Source of the DNA: Nocardioides lacusdianchii | Lineage (GTDB): Bacteria > Actinomycetota > Actinomycetes > Propionibacteriales > Nocardioidaceae | Direction of reading: 5' to 3' | Assembly (NCBI RefSeq): GCF_020102855.1 | Contig: NZ_JADHZD010000006.1 | Location: 124,001-188,000 of the forward strand | Length of the DNA stretch: 64,000 bases | Part shown: positions 28,876-39,054 of the stretch, piece by piece | How positions within the stretch are numbered: position 1 is the stretch's first letter | Layout of the letters: every line of letters starts with the position of its first letter | Notes under the pieces: model-generated | Seen by the model: the letters and a program-made list of their open reading frames with translations, nothing else | Databases searched by the model: none | Told to the model about the DNA's origin: nothing | Program-made: the position numbers and the translations under genes

Positions 28876-29577
28876 TCAGCCCCGCGGGACCAACCGGGCG
28901 CTGCGCACGAGCGCCATCAGGACGTCGTCGCGGGCGGCCCGCCGCTCGAGCGCGCGCTCCCCGTCGAAGGTGCTCGCCTGGCCGACCACCCAGGTCCCGT
29001 CGACCTGCCGGAAGAGGTAGCGCTCGAGGGCGCCGGGCGAGTCGTCCGAGCGGTCGCCGGCGAACAGCATGGATCCGTCGCGCTCGACGTTGACCTCGTG
29101 CACCGGCCCACCGTCGACCCGGTAGGTGCGCCTCAGCACGACCCGTACGCCCGGGTTGGAGCTCAGCCACTCCACGACGTCGTCGGGACGGGGACGCAGC
29201 TCCTGGGTCTCGGGGTCGTGCACCTGGGTGGGGGTGTAGAGGAAGAGGTCCGCCCACGGGACGTCCTCGGCGCCGGTGCCCGCCACGCCGAGCAGGTGGA
29301 GGCGTCCGGCGTAGGCGGCGTCGACGCGGAACCGCTCGGCTCCGTCCAACGTGGTCCGGATGGTGTGCCTCGGCGTCGTCACCTCGAACGTCTTGCGCTG
29401 GGGTGCTGCCGCCTCGGTGGTCGGGGTCTCGACCTCCGCGCTGGACGCGGACGGGCTCGGCGTGGACGTGGGCGTCGCTCGTGGAGTGGCGTCGGCTGCG
29501 TCGTCCGCGCACGCGCCCAGCGAGAGCACCGTCGCGAGTGCGGCCAGGGTGGCGGCGCCACGGGTGTGGATGTTCAT
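28876..29577 (-). CDS. Lipoprotein of unknown function in the ECF sigma cluster
   Basis: A 233-residue protein with a lipoprotein signal peptide (LATVLSLGACADDAAD, lipobox LGAC), then a Thr-, Pro- and Ser-rich linker, then a folded domain from about residue 60. The N-terminal ATG (29577) overlaps the stop of the upstream membrane-protein gene (ATGA). The mature domain is similar in layout to the extracellular part of that upstream protein: both have a short VxWLxxxP segment (VVEWLSSNPGVRV here, LVGWLTSHPRLDV there), so the two may be related. No known family recognised. Confidence 0.75.
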   Translation of the reverse strand: MNIHTRGAATLAALATVLSLGACADDAADATPRATPTSTPSPSASSAEVETPTTEAAAPQRKTFEVTTPRHTIRTTLDGAERFRVDAAYAGRLHLLGVAGTGAEDVPWADLFLYTPTQVHDPETQELRPRPDDVVEWLSSNPGVRVVLRRTYRVDGGPVHEVNVERDGSMLFAGDRSDDSPGALERYLFRQVDGTWVVGQASTFDGERALERRAARDDVLMALVRSARLVPRG

Positions 29578-30377
29578 GGGAGGGGCCTTTCGTCGAGTGA
29601 GGCGATCAGGGCGCTCGCGGCGCCGCCGGGTCCCGAGGCACGCTCGGGGTAGGCGACGACCAGGACCGTGCGGTCCGTGTCGTCGACGGGCACGTGGATC
29701 AGTGCTCGCTCGGAGGCGAGGAGCTCAGCGGGTTCGATGCCGGTGCGGCCGAGCAGGACACAGGGCGAGGAGCCGCACTCGGGCGGTGGGGTGGTCAGGG
29801 GCGTCCCCACGCCCACCTCGAGCACCCGCCACTGCTCGCCAGCGACGACGACCGTCCGCTGGGAGCGGACGTCGAGCCGGGGGTGGCTGGTGAGCCAGCC
29901 GACCAGGTCGGTCGGGACCTCCAGCGCATCGGCCTCCTCGGGGCGTGCCGCGGCCGGGTCGTAGACGGCGTCCCACCGCTGGATGTTCAGGCGGGTGCTG
30001 CCCCGGTGGAGCGAGAGCCAGCCGGGCTCCCGTGCGGCGAGGGTCCACCGGGAGTCGGTCGTGGAGAACCGGTAGGGCAGCCCGAGGACCGCGGCGTCGT
30101 ACGTCCGGTCCGCGAGGAGGGGCCCGGGGTAGGGCGGCAGGGGCTCGGCCGGGACGAGCTCCGGCGTCATCACCGGTTGCGGGGGCGTGGGCGGCCCCAG
30201 GTCCGCGACTGCGCCGACCACGGCGACGACGGCGGCCGCCACGGCCGCGGCCGCTGCGCTGCCGGCCAGGCGCCGCCGCCGTCGTACGCGGACCGCGCGG
30301 CTCCAGGCTGCCTGCATGTCCGGAAGGCCGGTCGTCACGTCGGCGCCCTGTCGCAGGACGTCCGCCAGGTCAGGCAT
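29574..30377 (-). CDS. Single-pass membrane protein, candidate anti-sigma factor
   Basis: A 267-residue protein with a cytoplasmic N-terminus of about 35 residues (MPDLADVLRQGADVTTGLPD), a basic stop (RRRRR), one transmembrane segment (SAAAAAVAAAVVAVVGAV) and an extracytoplasmic domain. It overlaps the ECF sigma gene by 8 bp and lies between it and a lipoprotein gene, the usual place for an anti-sigma factor. No HxxxCxxC zinc motif is present, so if it is an anti-sigma factor it is not the ZAS type. Two cysteines near the C-terminus (ECGSSPC) may form a disulfide. Confidence 0.65.
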   Translation of the reverse strand: MPDLADVLRQGADVTTGLPDMQAAWSRAVRVRRRRRLAGSAAAAAVAAAVVAVVGAVADLGPPTPPQPVMTPELVPAEPLPPYPGPLLADRTYDAAVLGLPYRFSTTDSRWTLAAREPGWLSLHRGSTRLNIQRWDAVYDPAAARPEEADALEVPTDLVGWLTSHPRLDVRSQRTVVVAGEQWRVLEVGVGTPLTTPPPECGSSPCVLLGRTGIEPAELLASERALIHVPVDDTDRTVLVVAYPERASGPGGAASALIASLDERPLP

Positions 30378-30885
30378 GGGGGACCTCCAGGTCCTCGATG
30401 GCGAGGAGGACGCGCAACCGGTCCACCCCACGCGCGGTGAGCTTCTTGACCGCGCTGGGACTGACGCCCATCAGGTCGGCCACCTCGTCGACCGGCAGGT
30501 CCTCGAAGTAGCGCAGGATGACGGCCGTCCGCTGCCGCTCGGGCAGCGATGCGACGGCTGCGCGCACCATCCAGCCCTCGTCGTCGCGCACGGACGTCGG
30601 GCTCGTGTCGCCGCCGGTGTCGGCGGTGTGGCGACGGCGTACGGCAGAGCGGCGGTGGTGGGACGTGGCCAGGTTCAGCGCGACGCGGGTGACCCACGCC
30701 TGGGGAACCTCCAGCGACCGCACCTTGCGCCAGTGGACGCAGACCTTCACCAGGGTCTCCTGCGAGAGGTCGCGAGCCGTCTCGACGTCGCCGGTGTGCA
30801 GGCTCAGCAGCCGCACGAGCCGAGGGTGCTCGGCGTGGCAGAACGACTCGAGGTCGAGGGGCGGCTGCGTGTCGCGGGTGAACAC
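30370..30885 (-). CDS. ECF RNA polymerase sigma factor (SigE/SigM-like family)
   Basis: A 171-residue sigma factor with only regions 2 and 4. Region 2 covers about residues 15-75 (VETARDLSQETLVKVCVHW); region 4 is clear at LPERQRTAVILRYFEDLPVD and VSPSAVKKLTARGVDRLR. GTG start at 30885 with GAGGAG about seven bases upstream. It is the first gene of a three-gene set with a membrane protein and a lipoprotein, which suggests control of an envelope response. The target promoters are not known. Confidence 0.9.
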   Translation of the reverse strand: MFTRDTQPPLDLESFCHAEHPRLVRLLSLHTGDVETARDLSQETLVKVCVHWRKVRSLEVPQAWVTRVALNLATSHHRRSAVRRRHTADTGGDTSPTSVRDDEGWMVRAAVASLPERQRTAVILRYFEDLPVDEVADLMGVSPSAVKKLTARGVDRLRVLLAIEDLEVPHA

Positions 30886-31042
30886 GGGTGCTCCTCTCGT
30901 CCGGATGAATCGTCACACCTCATGACGCGCGGGGCAGGCGGCCCGGACACCCCCACGCAGCTGGACCAGACCACCTCGTGCGCCGCTGCGCCCGACCTCC
31001 CTCGCCCGCGGCGTGGCACCGCGCACGGGCGCCGCCGAGGGC

Positions 31043-31048
31043 TAGCGT
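31043..31048 (+). promoter_or_regulatory. -10 element of a leaderless promoter (zinc-ribbon methyltransferase)
   Basis: TAGCGT, then seven bases, then GTG 31056. Confidence 0.45.
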
Positions 31049-31055
31049 GCAAGGC

Positions 31056-31967
31056 GTGACCGGCTCACGGCACGACCAGCACCGGGCCTACTGCGCGGCC
31101 TGCGGGACGCGCGTGACCCGGGAGTTCCGCCCTGGGCCGAACGGACGCCCGGGGGCGAAGTGCCCGAGGTGCGGGAGCCTGGAGCGGCACCGCTTCCTGT
31201 CGCTGCTCCTCGGCGCGCTCGGACCCGACCTGCGCGACCTCGACACGGTGGTGGAGATCGCGCCGTCGCGGCAGTCCACGCCACTGATCGACCGGCTGGG
31301 CGCCCGGAGGCGGGTGCGCCTCGACCTCGGCCACGACAAGCGGGACGTCGACGCGCTCGCCTGCCTGACCGCGCTGCCGCTGCGCGACGCATCCGTGGAC
31401 CTCCTCGTCTGCTACCACGTCCTCGAGCACGTGCCGGACGACCGCGCGGCCATGGCCGAGATCGCCCGCGTGCTCAGTCCGCGCGGGCTCGCGCTGCTCG
31501 AGGTGCCGCTCAGGACGGGCGTGGCCACCGACGAGGACCCGACCGCATCGCCGGAGGAGTGCCTGCGCCGCTTCGGCCAGGCCGACCACGTGCGGTGGTA
31601 CGGCGACGACGTCGACGAGCGGTTCTCGCAGGCCGGGCTGGCGACCCTGCGGGTCACTCCGCCAGCGCTGCTCGGTGAGGCGGCGGTCGAGTGGTTCCAC
31701 CTGATGCCGCACGAGGTCGTGTGGATCGCCCGGCCCGGAGAGGGAGCGGCGTCACCGATGACGGCGTGCGGCACGTCGGGACTGTCGGCGGCCTTCGACG
31801 CGGTCCTGGGCGAGCTGGGGCGCACGCGCGAGCAGCTCGAGCGGGCGCGGGCCCGCGGCGAGCGGCTCGCGGACGAACGGGACGGGCTGCGCGCCCGGCT
31901 CGACCAGGTGCCGGCCCCGCACGAGCCCACGGTGCTCTCCCGACTTCGGCGCGTGGCCCACCTCTGA
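31056..31967 (+). CDS. Zinc-ribbon class I methyltransferase
   Basis: A 303-residue protein. An N-terminal zinc ribbon (YCAACGT ... KCPRCGSLERHR, residues about 11-47) is followed by a SAM-dependent methyltransferase domain with VVEIAPSRQST, a LPLRDASVDLLVCYHVLEHV motif and RVLSPRGLALLEVPL. The C-terminus has a charged helix (ELGRTREQLERARARGERLA). This architecture is common in glycan-modification loci; the substrate is unknown. The C-terminal helix recalls the methyltransferase at 5340-6422. It ends 13 bp before ftsY. Confidence 0.78.
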   Translation: MTGSRHDQHRAYCAACGTRVTREFRPGPNGRPGAKCPRCGSLERHRFLSLLLGALGPDLRDLDTVVEIAPSRQSTPLIDRLGARRRVRLDLGHDKRDVDALACLTALPLRDASVDLLVCYHVLEHVPDDRAAMAEIARVLSPRGLALLEVPLRTGVATDEDPTASPEECLRRFGQADHVRWYGDDVDERFSQAGLATLRVTPPALLGEAAVEWFHLMPHEVVWIARPGEGAASPMTACGTSGLSAAFDAVLGELGRTREQLERARARGERLADERDGLRARLDQVPAPHEPTVLSRLRRVAHL

Positions 31968-31980
31968 TTGGATTGGCCCC

Positions 31981-33132
31981 ATGGGTGCCCTGGGTGAATG
32001 GCTCTATCTGATCGTCGCCATCGCGGTCGTCGGCGTGCTGACGCTCGCCGGCCTGCTGACCGCGGGTCGACGCCGTCGCGTCGAGCCGCCAGCGGGCGGC
32101 ACCGACGTCATCGCGCCGCCGCCGACCGAGGGCGAGGTCGCCACCGAGGCGCCCCCGGAGCCGGCGGTCGACACGGCGGAGCCGTCGGTCGAGGCGCCCG
32201 CGCTGGAGAAGCCCGAGGGCACGGCGTCGCGCATCGTGCGCCTGCGCCAGCGCCTCTCCCGCTCGCAGGGCGGCCTCGGCAAGGGCCTGCTGGCCCTGCT
32301 CAGCCGCGACCGCCTCGACGAGGACACCTGGGAGGCGATCGAGGACACCCTCCTCACCGCCGACATCGGCGTCGCACCCACGCAGGCCCTGGTGGAGCGG
32401 CTGCGTGAGCGGCTCCGCGTGGAGGGCGGGCAGGCGCCCGACCCGCGCGCGGTGCTGCGCGAGGAGCTCATCGAGCTCGTCGGCACCGACATGGACCGTC
32501 GCGTCCAGGTCACCGGCACCGACGGCAAGCCGGGCGTGGTGCTCGTCGTCGGCGTCAACGGCGCCGGCAAGACCACCACGGTCGGCAAGATCGCGCGCAT
32601 CCTCGTCGCCGAGGACCTCACCGTCACGCTGGGCGCGGCCGACACGTTCCGCGCCGCTGCGGTCGACCAGCTCGCCACGTGGGGCGAGCGCGTCGGCGTC
32701 GAGGTGGTCCGCGGGCCCGAGGGCGGCGACCCCGCGAGTGTCGCCTTCGACGCGGTCAAGCACGGCGTCGACCACGGCGTCGACACGGTGCTCGTCGACA
32801 CCGCCGGCCGCCTGCAGAACAAGGCTGGCCTGATGGACGAGCTCGGCAAGGTCAAGCGCGTCATCGAGAAGCAGGCGCCCGTCACCGAGGTGCTGCTGGT
32901 CCTCGACGCGACCACCGGCCAGAACGGCCTCATCCAGGCCCGCGTCTTCAGCGAGATCGTCGACGTCACGGGCATCGTGCTGACCAAGCTTGACGGCTCC
33001 GCCAAGGGCGGCATCGTGGTGCAGGTCCAGCGCGAGCTCGGAGTGCCGGTCAAGCTCGTCGGCCTCGGCGAGGGTGCCGACGACATGGCGCCGTTCGACG
33101 CTGCGGCCTTCGTCGACGCCCTCCTCGGCTGA
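31981..33132 (+). CDS. ftsY: Signal recognition particle receptor FtsY
   Basis: Docks SRP-bound ribosomes at the membrane. The 383-residue protein starts with a membrane anchor (LYLIVAIAVVGVLTLAGLL), unlike E. coli FtsY, then a short acidic A region, then the N and G domains. P-loop GVNGAGKTT at 191-199, GAADTFRAAAVDQL, DTAGRL and TKLDGSAKGG are all present. Partner Ffh is encoded at 41401. Its stop codon lies in a copy of the palindromic repeat at 33129-33254. Confidence 0.96.
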   Translation: MGALGEWLYLIVAIAVVGVLTLAGLLTAGRRRRVEPPAGGTDVIAPPPTEGEVATEAPPEPAVDTAEPSVEAPALEKPEGTASRIVRLRQRLSRSQGGLGKGLLALLSRDRLDEDTWEAIEDTLLTADIGVAPTQALVERLRERLRVEGGQAPDPRAVLREELIELVGTDMDRRVQVTGTDGKPGVVLVVGVNGAGKTTTVGKIARILVAEDLTVTLGAADTFRAAAVDQLATWGERVGVEVVRGPEGGDPASVAFDAVKHGVDHGVDTVLVDTAGRLQNKAGLMDELGKVKRVIEKQAPVTEVLLVLDATTGQNGLIQARVFSEIVDVTGIVLTKLDGSAKGGIVVQVQRELGVPVKLVGLGEGADDMAPFDAAAFVDALLG

Positions 33133-33254
33133 CCGGGCACTTCCTCGCGCCACACGACGCTGACCGGGCACTTCGTGCCGCAAGGCGGCGCCGTGTCGCG
33201 CGGAACGAAGTGCCCGGTGAGCGCCTGTGTGCGGAACGAAGTGCCCAGTCAGCG
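33129..33254. repeat. Four-copy palindromic element between convergent ftsY and glycosyltransferase genes
   Basis: Two forward copies (33129-33143 truncated, 33160-33181) and two inverted copies (33200-33223, 33231-33254) of a unit with core GACCGGGCACTTCGT. The forward and inverted copies can pair into long hairpins, so this probably acts as a bidirectional terminator. The TGA within the outermost copies is the stop codon of ftsY on one side and of the glycosyltransferase on the other. Confidence 0.8.
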
Positions 33255-36236
33255 GCGGGCGAGGATCGCCCGCACCGCGTCGTCGATGAGCGTCTCGGCG
33301 CGCTTGTCGAAGCTGTGCTCGGCGATGATCCGGGTGGCGATCCGGCGCCGGGCATCGTCGTCGGGGAAGGCGTCGTACGGCGGCTGCACCAGGCGGGCCA
33401 GCTCGTGCTCGTTGTCGAAGGGGACCACGAGCCCGGAGAAGGTCTCCTCCAGGCCGTCGATGCGGTCGCTGAGGATCCGGGCGCCGCAGGCCGCGGCGTC
33501 GAAGAGCCGGTTGGAGGCGAAGCTGTCGCGACGCATGTCGAGGTGGTGGTCGTTGAGCACGATGCCGGCCGAGGCGTAGAGCGCACCGACCTCCTCGTTG
33601 GCCACGCCGCCCGACGCGATCTGCTCGCGCTCGACGAACTCGGTCCAGTCGTTGCCGTGGAGCGTGAGGTCGGCACCGATCGCGAGCGCACTGCGGACGG
33701 CGTAGCGGTAGACGCCTCGCGAGTTGCCGACGAACAGCAGCGCGGGACCGGTGTCGGGCTCGGCGCGGTCGGGGTGGAACCAGCGGGTGTCGGTGCACTG
33801 GAGCAGCGGCTCGATCCGCGGGCCCCAGGCGCGCGTCATCCGCTCCGACCAGCTGGTGCTGGCGGCGTAGACCAGGTCGAAGGCCGCGACCTCGTCGGGG
33901 TCGATCATGTCGGGGTGGCTGATGATCCACTCGACGTTGAGCAGCCCCGGCCTCGGCGTGACCCGGTCGAGGCCGCGCAGGACCAGCAGCACGTCGTCGT
34001 GGTCGCGGGAGTCGCGCTCGCGGGCGTCGCGACGGTCGATGGCCACGTGCTGGCCGCGCCGCTCCAGCGCGTCGGCGAGCGAGCGGGCGAAGTAGGTGTC
34101 GCCCCAGCGGTCGCCGCGCGGCGCGGCCGGCGCGGCGATGTCGACGGCCCAGCGCAGCCGCGGCGGTGACTCGTGGATGCCGTCGAGGGAGCGTACGACC
34201 AGCTGCGGCACCAGCACGGCGGGGGCGTTGCGGTCCTCGGGGTCGGCCGACACCCGGCGCTGGCGCTCGTCGGTGACTTCCAGCCCGGCGCGCAGCAGCA
34301 GCTCGGTCGCGAGGTCGGGCGAGTCGTGCGCCGCCTGCGCGGTCGGGCGCAGCGACGACAGTGCTCCGATGAGCTCCTCGGCCCCGGCGTACGCCGTGCG
34401 CGAGGTGATGACGGTGTCGGGCACGACCACGGCGTGACCGAGCCCGGCCTGCTCGGCCCGCAGGCCGAGGTCGGTCTCGGCGAGCACCGAGTGGAAGCGC
34501 GCGTCGAGGCCGCGCAGCGCGAGCACGGTGCTCGTGCGCAACCCCACCACGGGGGCGGCGGGGGCGGCGACGGCGCACTGCCCGATGCGTACGGCGTCGC
34601 TGGAGGGCAGGCCCGCGAGGAAGAGCTCGGGGTGGGGGTTGTCCGTGCCGAACCGCGCGCCGGCGCTCAGCACCACGCCGTCGAGGTCCACGACCAGGGG
34701 CTGGGCCACCGCGACGTCGTCCTCGCGGAGGACGTCGGCCAGGCGCTGGGCGATCGGCTGTCGCGGCGGCATCGCCTCGGGCCGGACCAGCAGCACCGTG
34801 CTGCCCGTCGCCTGCGCGAGCCCGACGTTGGTGGCTGCCGACATCGAGACCGCCGCCGGCACGGACACGAAGCGCGCTCCGGCGATGACCGAGGCGATCG
34901 AGGCCGCCAGGACGTGGTGGGCGCGGCGCAACCGGACCCCGACGAGGATCAGCTCGGCGCCCTCGCGCGGCACCGAGCCCAGCCACTCGACGGTGCGTCG
35001 CGGCTCGGGACCCACCGGCATGACGTGGCTGACCAGGTCCTCGGAGGTCTCGCGCGCCGCGGCCGCCTCCCAGTCGACCAGCTGGCGCTCGAGCACCACC
35101 GATCCCCAGTCGTCCCCGTGCCCGACCGGGACCGGCTCGGGCCGACGCAGCACGGGTACGTCGACCGCCACCGGCTCGCTCGTGCGCGTCAGGCGCAGCA
35201 GCAGGTCGCGCTCGACCGCGCCGCCGAGGGACTCGTCGAAGCCGCCCACGTCCGCGACCGCGTCGCGGCGCAGCAGGGCGGTGGTCAGGTCGACCGGGCG
35301 GCCGCCGAGCAGCTCGTGGCGCGAGCGGCCCACGGCGCCGATGCCGGCCAGGACGCATGCGGCTCCGGTCTGCCGGGCGTGCGCGAGCAGGTCGCCGAGC
35401 ATGTCCGGCAGCCACTCGCGGCCCAGTGGGAGGAACGCCACGTGGTCGGCCGTGCCGTGCTCGAGGGCGACGTTGAGGGCGCGGGCCTCGCCGCAGCGCG
35501 ACTCGCGCACCAGCGTGATGCGGTCGTCGAAGGCCGCCATGCCGTGGAGGACGGCTGCCGTGTCGTCCACCGAGCCGCGGTCCACGGCGACGAGGTGCCA
35601 GTCGGCGAAGGTCTGGGCCTGGAGCGAGGCGACCGTGCGGTGCACGAGGGGGCCGGCGTCCTGGGTGGCCATCACGACCGTGACGGCGGGCGAGGAGCCC
35701 GCGCCGGGCGTGAGGGCGGGCGTGGGGCCGACGAGCTCGGGTCGCTGCACCACGACCTCCTCGCGCCAGCCGGCAGCGGCTTCGATGGCGGCGGCCCGGT
35801 AGGTGCCCCACGACACCCGCTTGGGCAGGATGCGCGTCGGCAGGGGCGTCCCCGGTCCGGACACCGACAGCCAGTAGGACAGCGCGCCGTAGGGGTGGTG
35901 CCGCGCCTCGGGGTGGGCGGCGAAGATGATCCGCGGGTCGACCAGGGGGTGGGGGGCGATCCGGTTGCGGCGTCGGCGCTCGGCGACGTACCAGAGCGCC
36001 GGGTGCTGGCCCAGGCGCTGCCAGGAGCGGCGCCGGCCGATCCACTGCGCCTCGAAGAGCGGGTGCGGCGACACGTCCCCGGCCTCGACGACCGCGCGGG
36101 CGGCCTCCTCCGGTGAGTCGAAGGGGGTGCCGAGCTGCGCGGCGACGTAGTCGACGTCGACGAGCCCGGCCTCGACCATGACCTGCGCGGGGTCGTCGAA
36201 CCTCACCTGCCCCGCGCGGCGACGATCACCGCGCAT
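33249..36236 (-). CDS. Large two-domain glycosyltransferase
   Basis: A 995-residue protein with no transmembrane helices. An N-terminal leader of about 170 residues is followed by a GT2-type domain (AVTVVMATQDAGPLVHRTVA, a RGSVDD metal-site-like segment, VAFLPLG). A second, less clear GT2-like stretch covers about 430-650 (ILVGVRLRRAHHV, GLRAEQAGLGHAVVV). The C-terminal third is a GT4/CgeB-like domain (LLFVGNSRGVYRYAVRSALA, SFASNRLFDAAACGARIL, DRIDGLEETF). It probably builds a cell-surface polysaccharide with the adjacent rhamnan-type gene, whose stop it overlaps by 11 bp. The sugar is unknown. Confidence 0.82.
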   Translation of the reverse strand: MRGDRRRAGQVRFDDPAQVMVEAGLVDVDYVAAQLGTPFDSPEEAARAVVEAGDVSPHPLFEAQWIGRRRSWQRLGQHPALWYVAERRRRNRIAPHPLVDPRIIFAAHPEARHHPYGALSYWLSVSGPGTPLPTRILPKRVSWGTYRAAAIEAAAGWREEVVVQRPELVGPTPALTPGAGSSPAVTVVMATQDAGPLVHRTVASLQAQTFADWHLVAVDRGSVDDTAAVLHGMAAFDDRITLVRESRCGEARALNVALEHGTADHVAFLPLGREWLPDMLGDLLAHARQTGAACVLAGIGAVGRSRHELLGGRPVDLTTALLRRDAVADVGGFDESLGGAVERDLLLRLTRTSEPVAVDVPVLRRPEPVPVGHGDDWGSVVLERQLVDWEAAAARETSEDLVSHVMPVGPEPRRTVEWLGSVPREGAELILVGVRLRRAHHVLAASIASVIAGARFVSVPAAVSMSAATNVGLAQATGSTVLLVRPEAMPPRQPIAQRLADVLREDDVAVAQPLVVDLDGVVLSAGARFGTDNPHPELFLAGLPSSDAVRIGQCAVAAPAAPVVGLRTSTVLALRGLDARFHSVLAETDLGLRAEQAGLGHAVVVPDTVITSRTAYAGAEELIGALSSLRPTAQAAHDSPDLATELLLRAGLEVTDERQRRVSADPEDRNAPAVLVPQLVVRSLDGIHESPPRLRWAVDIAAPAAPRGDRWGDTYFARSLADALERRGQHVAIDRRDARERDSRDHDDVLLVLRGLDRVTPRPGLLNVEWIISHPDMIDPDEVAAFDLVYAASTSWSERMTRAWGPRIEPLLQCTDTRWFHPDRAEPDTGPALLFVGNSRGVYRYAVRSALAIGADLTLHGNDWTEFVEREQIASGGVANEEVGALYASAGIVLNDHHLDMRRDSFASNRLFDAAACGARILSDRIDGLEETFSGLVVPFDNEHELARLVQPPYDAFPDDDARRRIATRIIAEHSFDKRAETLIDDAVRAILARR

Positions 36237-37185
36237 CCGAGTACCTCACCCGCGGGAAGAGCGGCTCGAGCGCCAGCGGCGTCGGCAGCAGCCGCTCGGT
36301 GTCGCGCAGCGGGTAGTGCTGGGCGGTCTCCTCGAGGAACTCGCGCACGCCCTCGAAGCGCTGGGGGAAGCGGCGCTCGCACAGCTCGAGGAGCCGGTCG
36401 GCGTCGAGGTTGTAGGGGTCGTAGCGCAGGGTGTCGATCTTGACGTAGGGCAGGCGGGCGTTGTCGAGGACGCGGTCGGCCAGGCTGCGGGCCGGGTTCC
36501 ACGGCTCGTTGGCGCGCTCGCGCCACTCGCGCACCTCCGCGCGTGTCCGGGGGAAGTGGGAGCGGTGCGCGGCCCACCACCGCATCCGCTCGCGGGCGAT
36601 GCGTCGGTCCTCGGGCGTCTCGACGAAGTAGGTGTCGGAGACGAACCCGGCGTCGTAGAGGCGCCGCGACATGCCGACCTCGTAGCGGCGGATCACCTGG
36701 CGGCGCTTGGAGATCGGCTCCATCTCCTCCCAGAAGGCGGTGAAGGCGCGCGAGTCGACCACCCACGGGCGGAAGGCGATGAAGAAGGACTGGATGTGCG
36801 GGGCGACGCGCTCGGCGCCGGTGAGGCCCCAGAAGTCACACGGCCGCGACGCCATCTCCTCGAAGACGCGGTCGTAGGAGTCGAGGGCGAAGACGTAGGT
36901 GTCGTTGCAGACCACCACCTCGTCGTACGCCGTCAGGTCGCCGGCGGCGTCGAGGCCGACCTTGTAACTGAAGAAGTCGTAGCCGTAGTTGGCCCGCTCC
37001 ACCAGCACCGCGCGCTCGCTCAGCCAGGCGCGGGCGGAGTCCTGGAGCTGGGCGGTCGTGCAGACCAGCAGGGTGTCGACCGAGGCGGCCAGCGCCTCCA
37101 CCTGCCCACGCACGTGCGGTCGCAGCTCCCCGGCGACGTCGTAGTGCGCCATCACGGCCAACCTTGACGGACGCTGTCTGGACAC
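36226..37185 (-). CDS. Rhamnan synthesis protein F (RgpF) family protein
   Basis: A 319-residue protein of the RgpF family, found in rhamnose-containing cell-wall polysaccharide loci. Family hallmarks seen: LAVMAHYDVAGELRPHV, ERANYGYDFFSYKVGL, EVVVCNDTYVF and HIQSFFIAFR. GTG 37185 is chosen because the minus-strand sequence TAGTGT (37197-37192) ends six bases upstream, as at other leaderless genes here. It is followed by the large glycosyltransferase gene with an 11-bp overlap, so the two form an operon of their own inside the ftsY-amt region. Confidence 0.85.
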   Translation of the reverse strand: MSRQRPSRLAVMAHYDVAGELRPHVRGQVEALAASVDTLLVCTTAQLQDSARAWLSERAVLVERANYGYDFFSYKVGLDAAGDLTAYDEVVVCNDTYVFALDSYDRVFEEMASRPCDFWGLTGAERVAPHIQSFFIAFRPWVVDSRAFTAFWEEMEPISKRRQVIRRYEVGMSRRLYDAGFVSDTYFVETPEDRRIARERMRWWAAHRSHFPRTRAEVREWRERANEPWNPARSLADRVLDNARLPYVKIDTLRYDPYNLDADRLLELCERRFPQRFEGVREFLEETAQHYPLRDTERLLPTPLALEPLFPRVRYSDAR

Positions 37186-37191
37186 GGCCGA

Positions 37192-37197
37192 ACACTA
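37192..37197 (-). promoter_or_regulatory. -10 element of a leaderless promoter (RgpF-family gene)
   Basis: On the minus strand TAGTGT, then six bases, then GTG 37185. Confidence 0.5.
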
Positions 37198-37388
37198 ACA
37201 AGGCTGCTCCGCGGCCCGATCCGTTCACACACCCGTAACACGACGCATCATTCCGTTGCCTGCCCGCAACATCCGTCGCGGCCTCGTGAAACCTCCTCCC
37301 AGCAGGCTGCGGACCATCGCGTGGGCCCCGGCATGACAGCGGCGTCATGAGCCACGGGCCCACACCCTGTTCGTTTCCTGGAGGTTCT

Positions 37389-39024
<1,636 letters not shown>

Positions 39025-39025
<1 letters not shown>

Positions 39026-39054
39026 TGGCGACCGTCTCGGGATCGCAGCAGTGA
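39025..39054 (+). CDS. Possible nine-codon coupling ORF between glnK and glnD
   Basis: ATG 39025 overlaps the glnK stop (TGATG) and its TGA 39052-39054 overlaps the glnD GTG (GTGA). It would encode MATVSGSQQ. It may be a translational bridge that carries ribosomes from glnK to glnD, or coincidence; nothing else supports a peptide product. Confidence 0.25.

Noticed and set aside
31654..36045. A 1463-codon minus-strand frame across ftsY and the glycosyltransferase gene
   Set aside because: Low-complexity Arg/Pro/Ala translation in a shadow frame.
37186..37388. GlnR boxes upstream of amt
   Set aside because: I looked for GTnAC-n6-GaAAC arrangements. GTTCAC...CGTAAC around 37222-37238 and GAAAC near 37287 do not have the right order or spacing.
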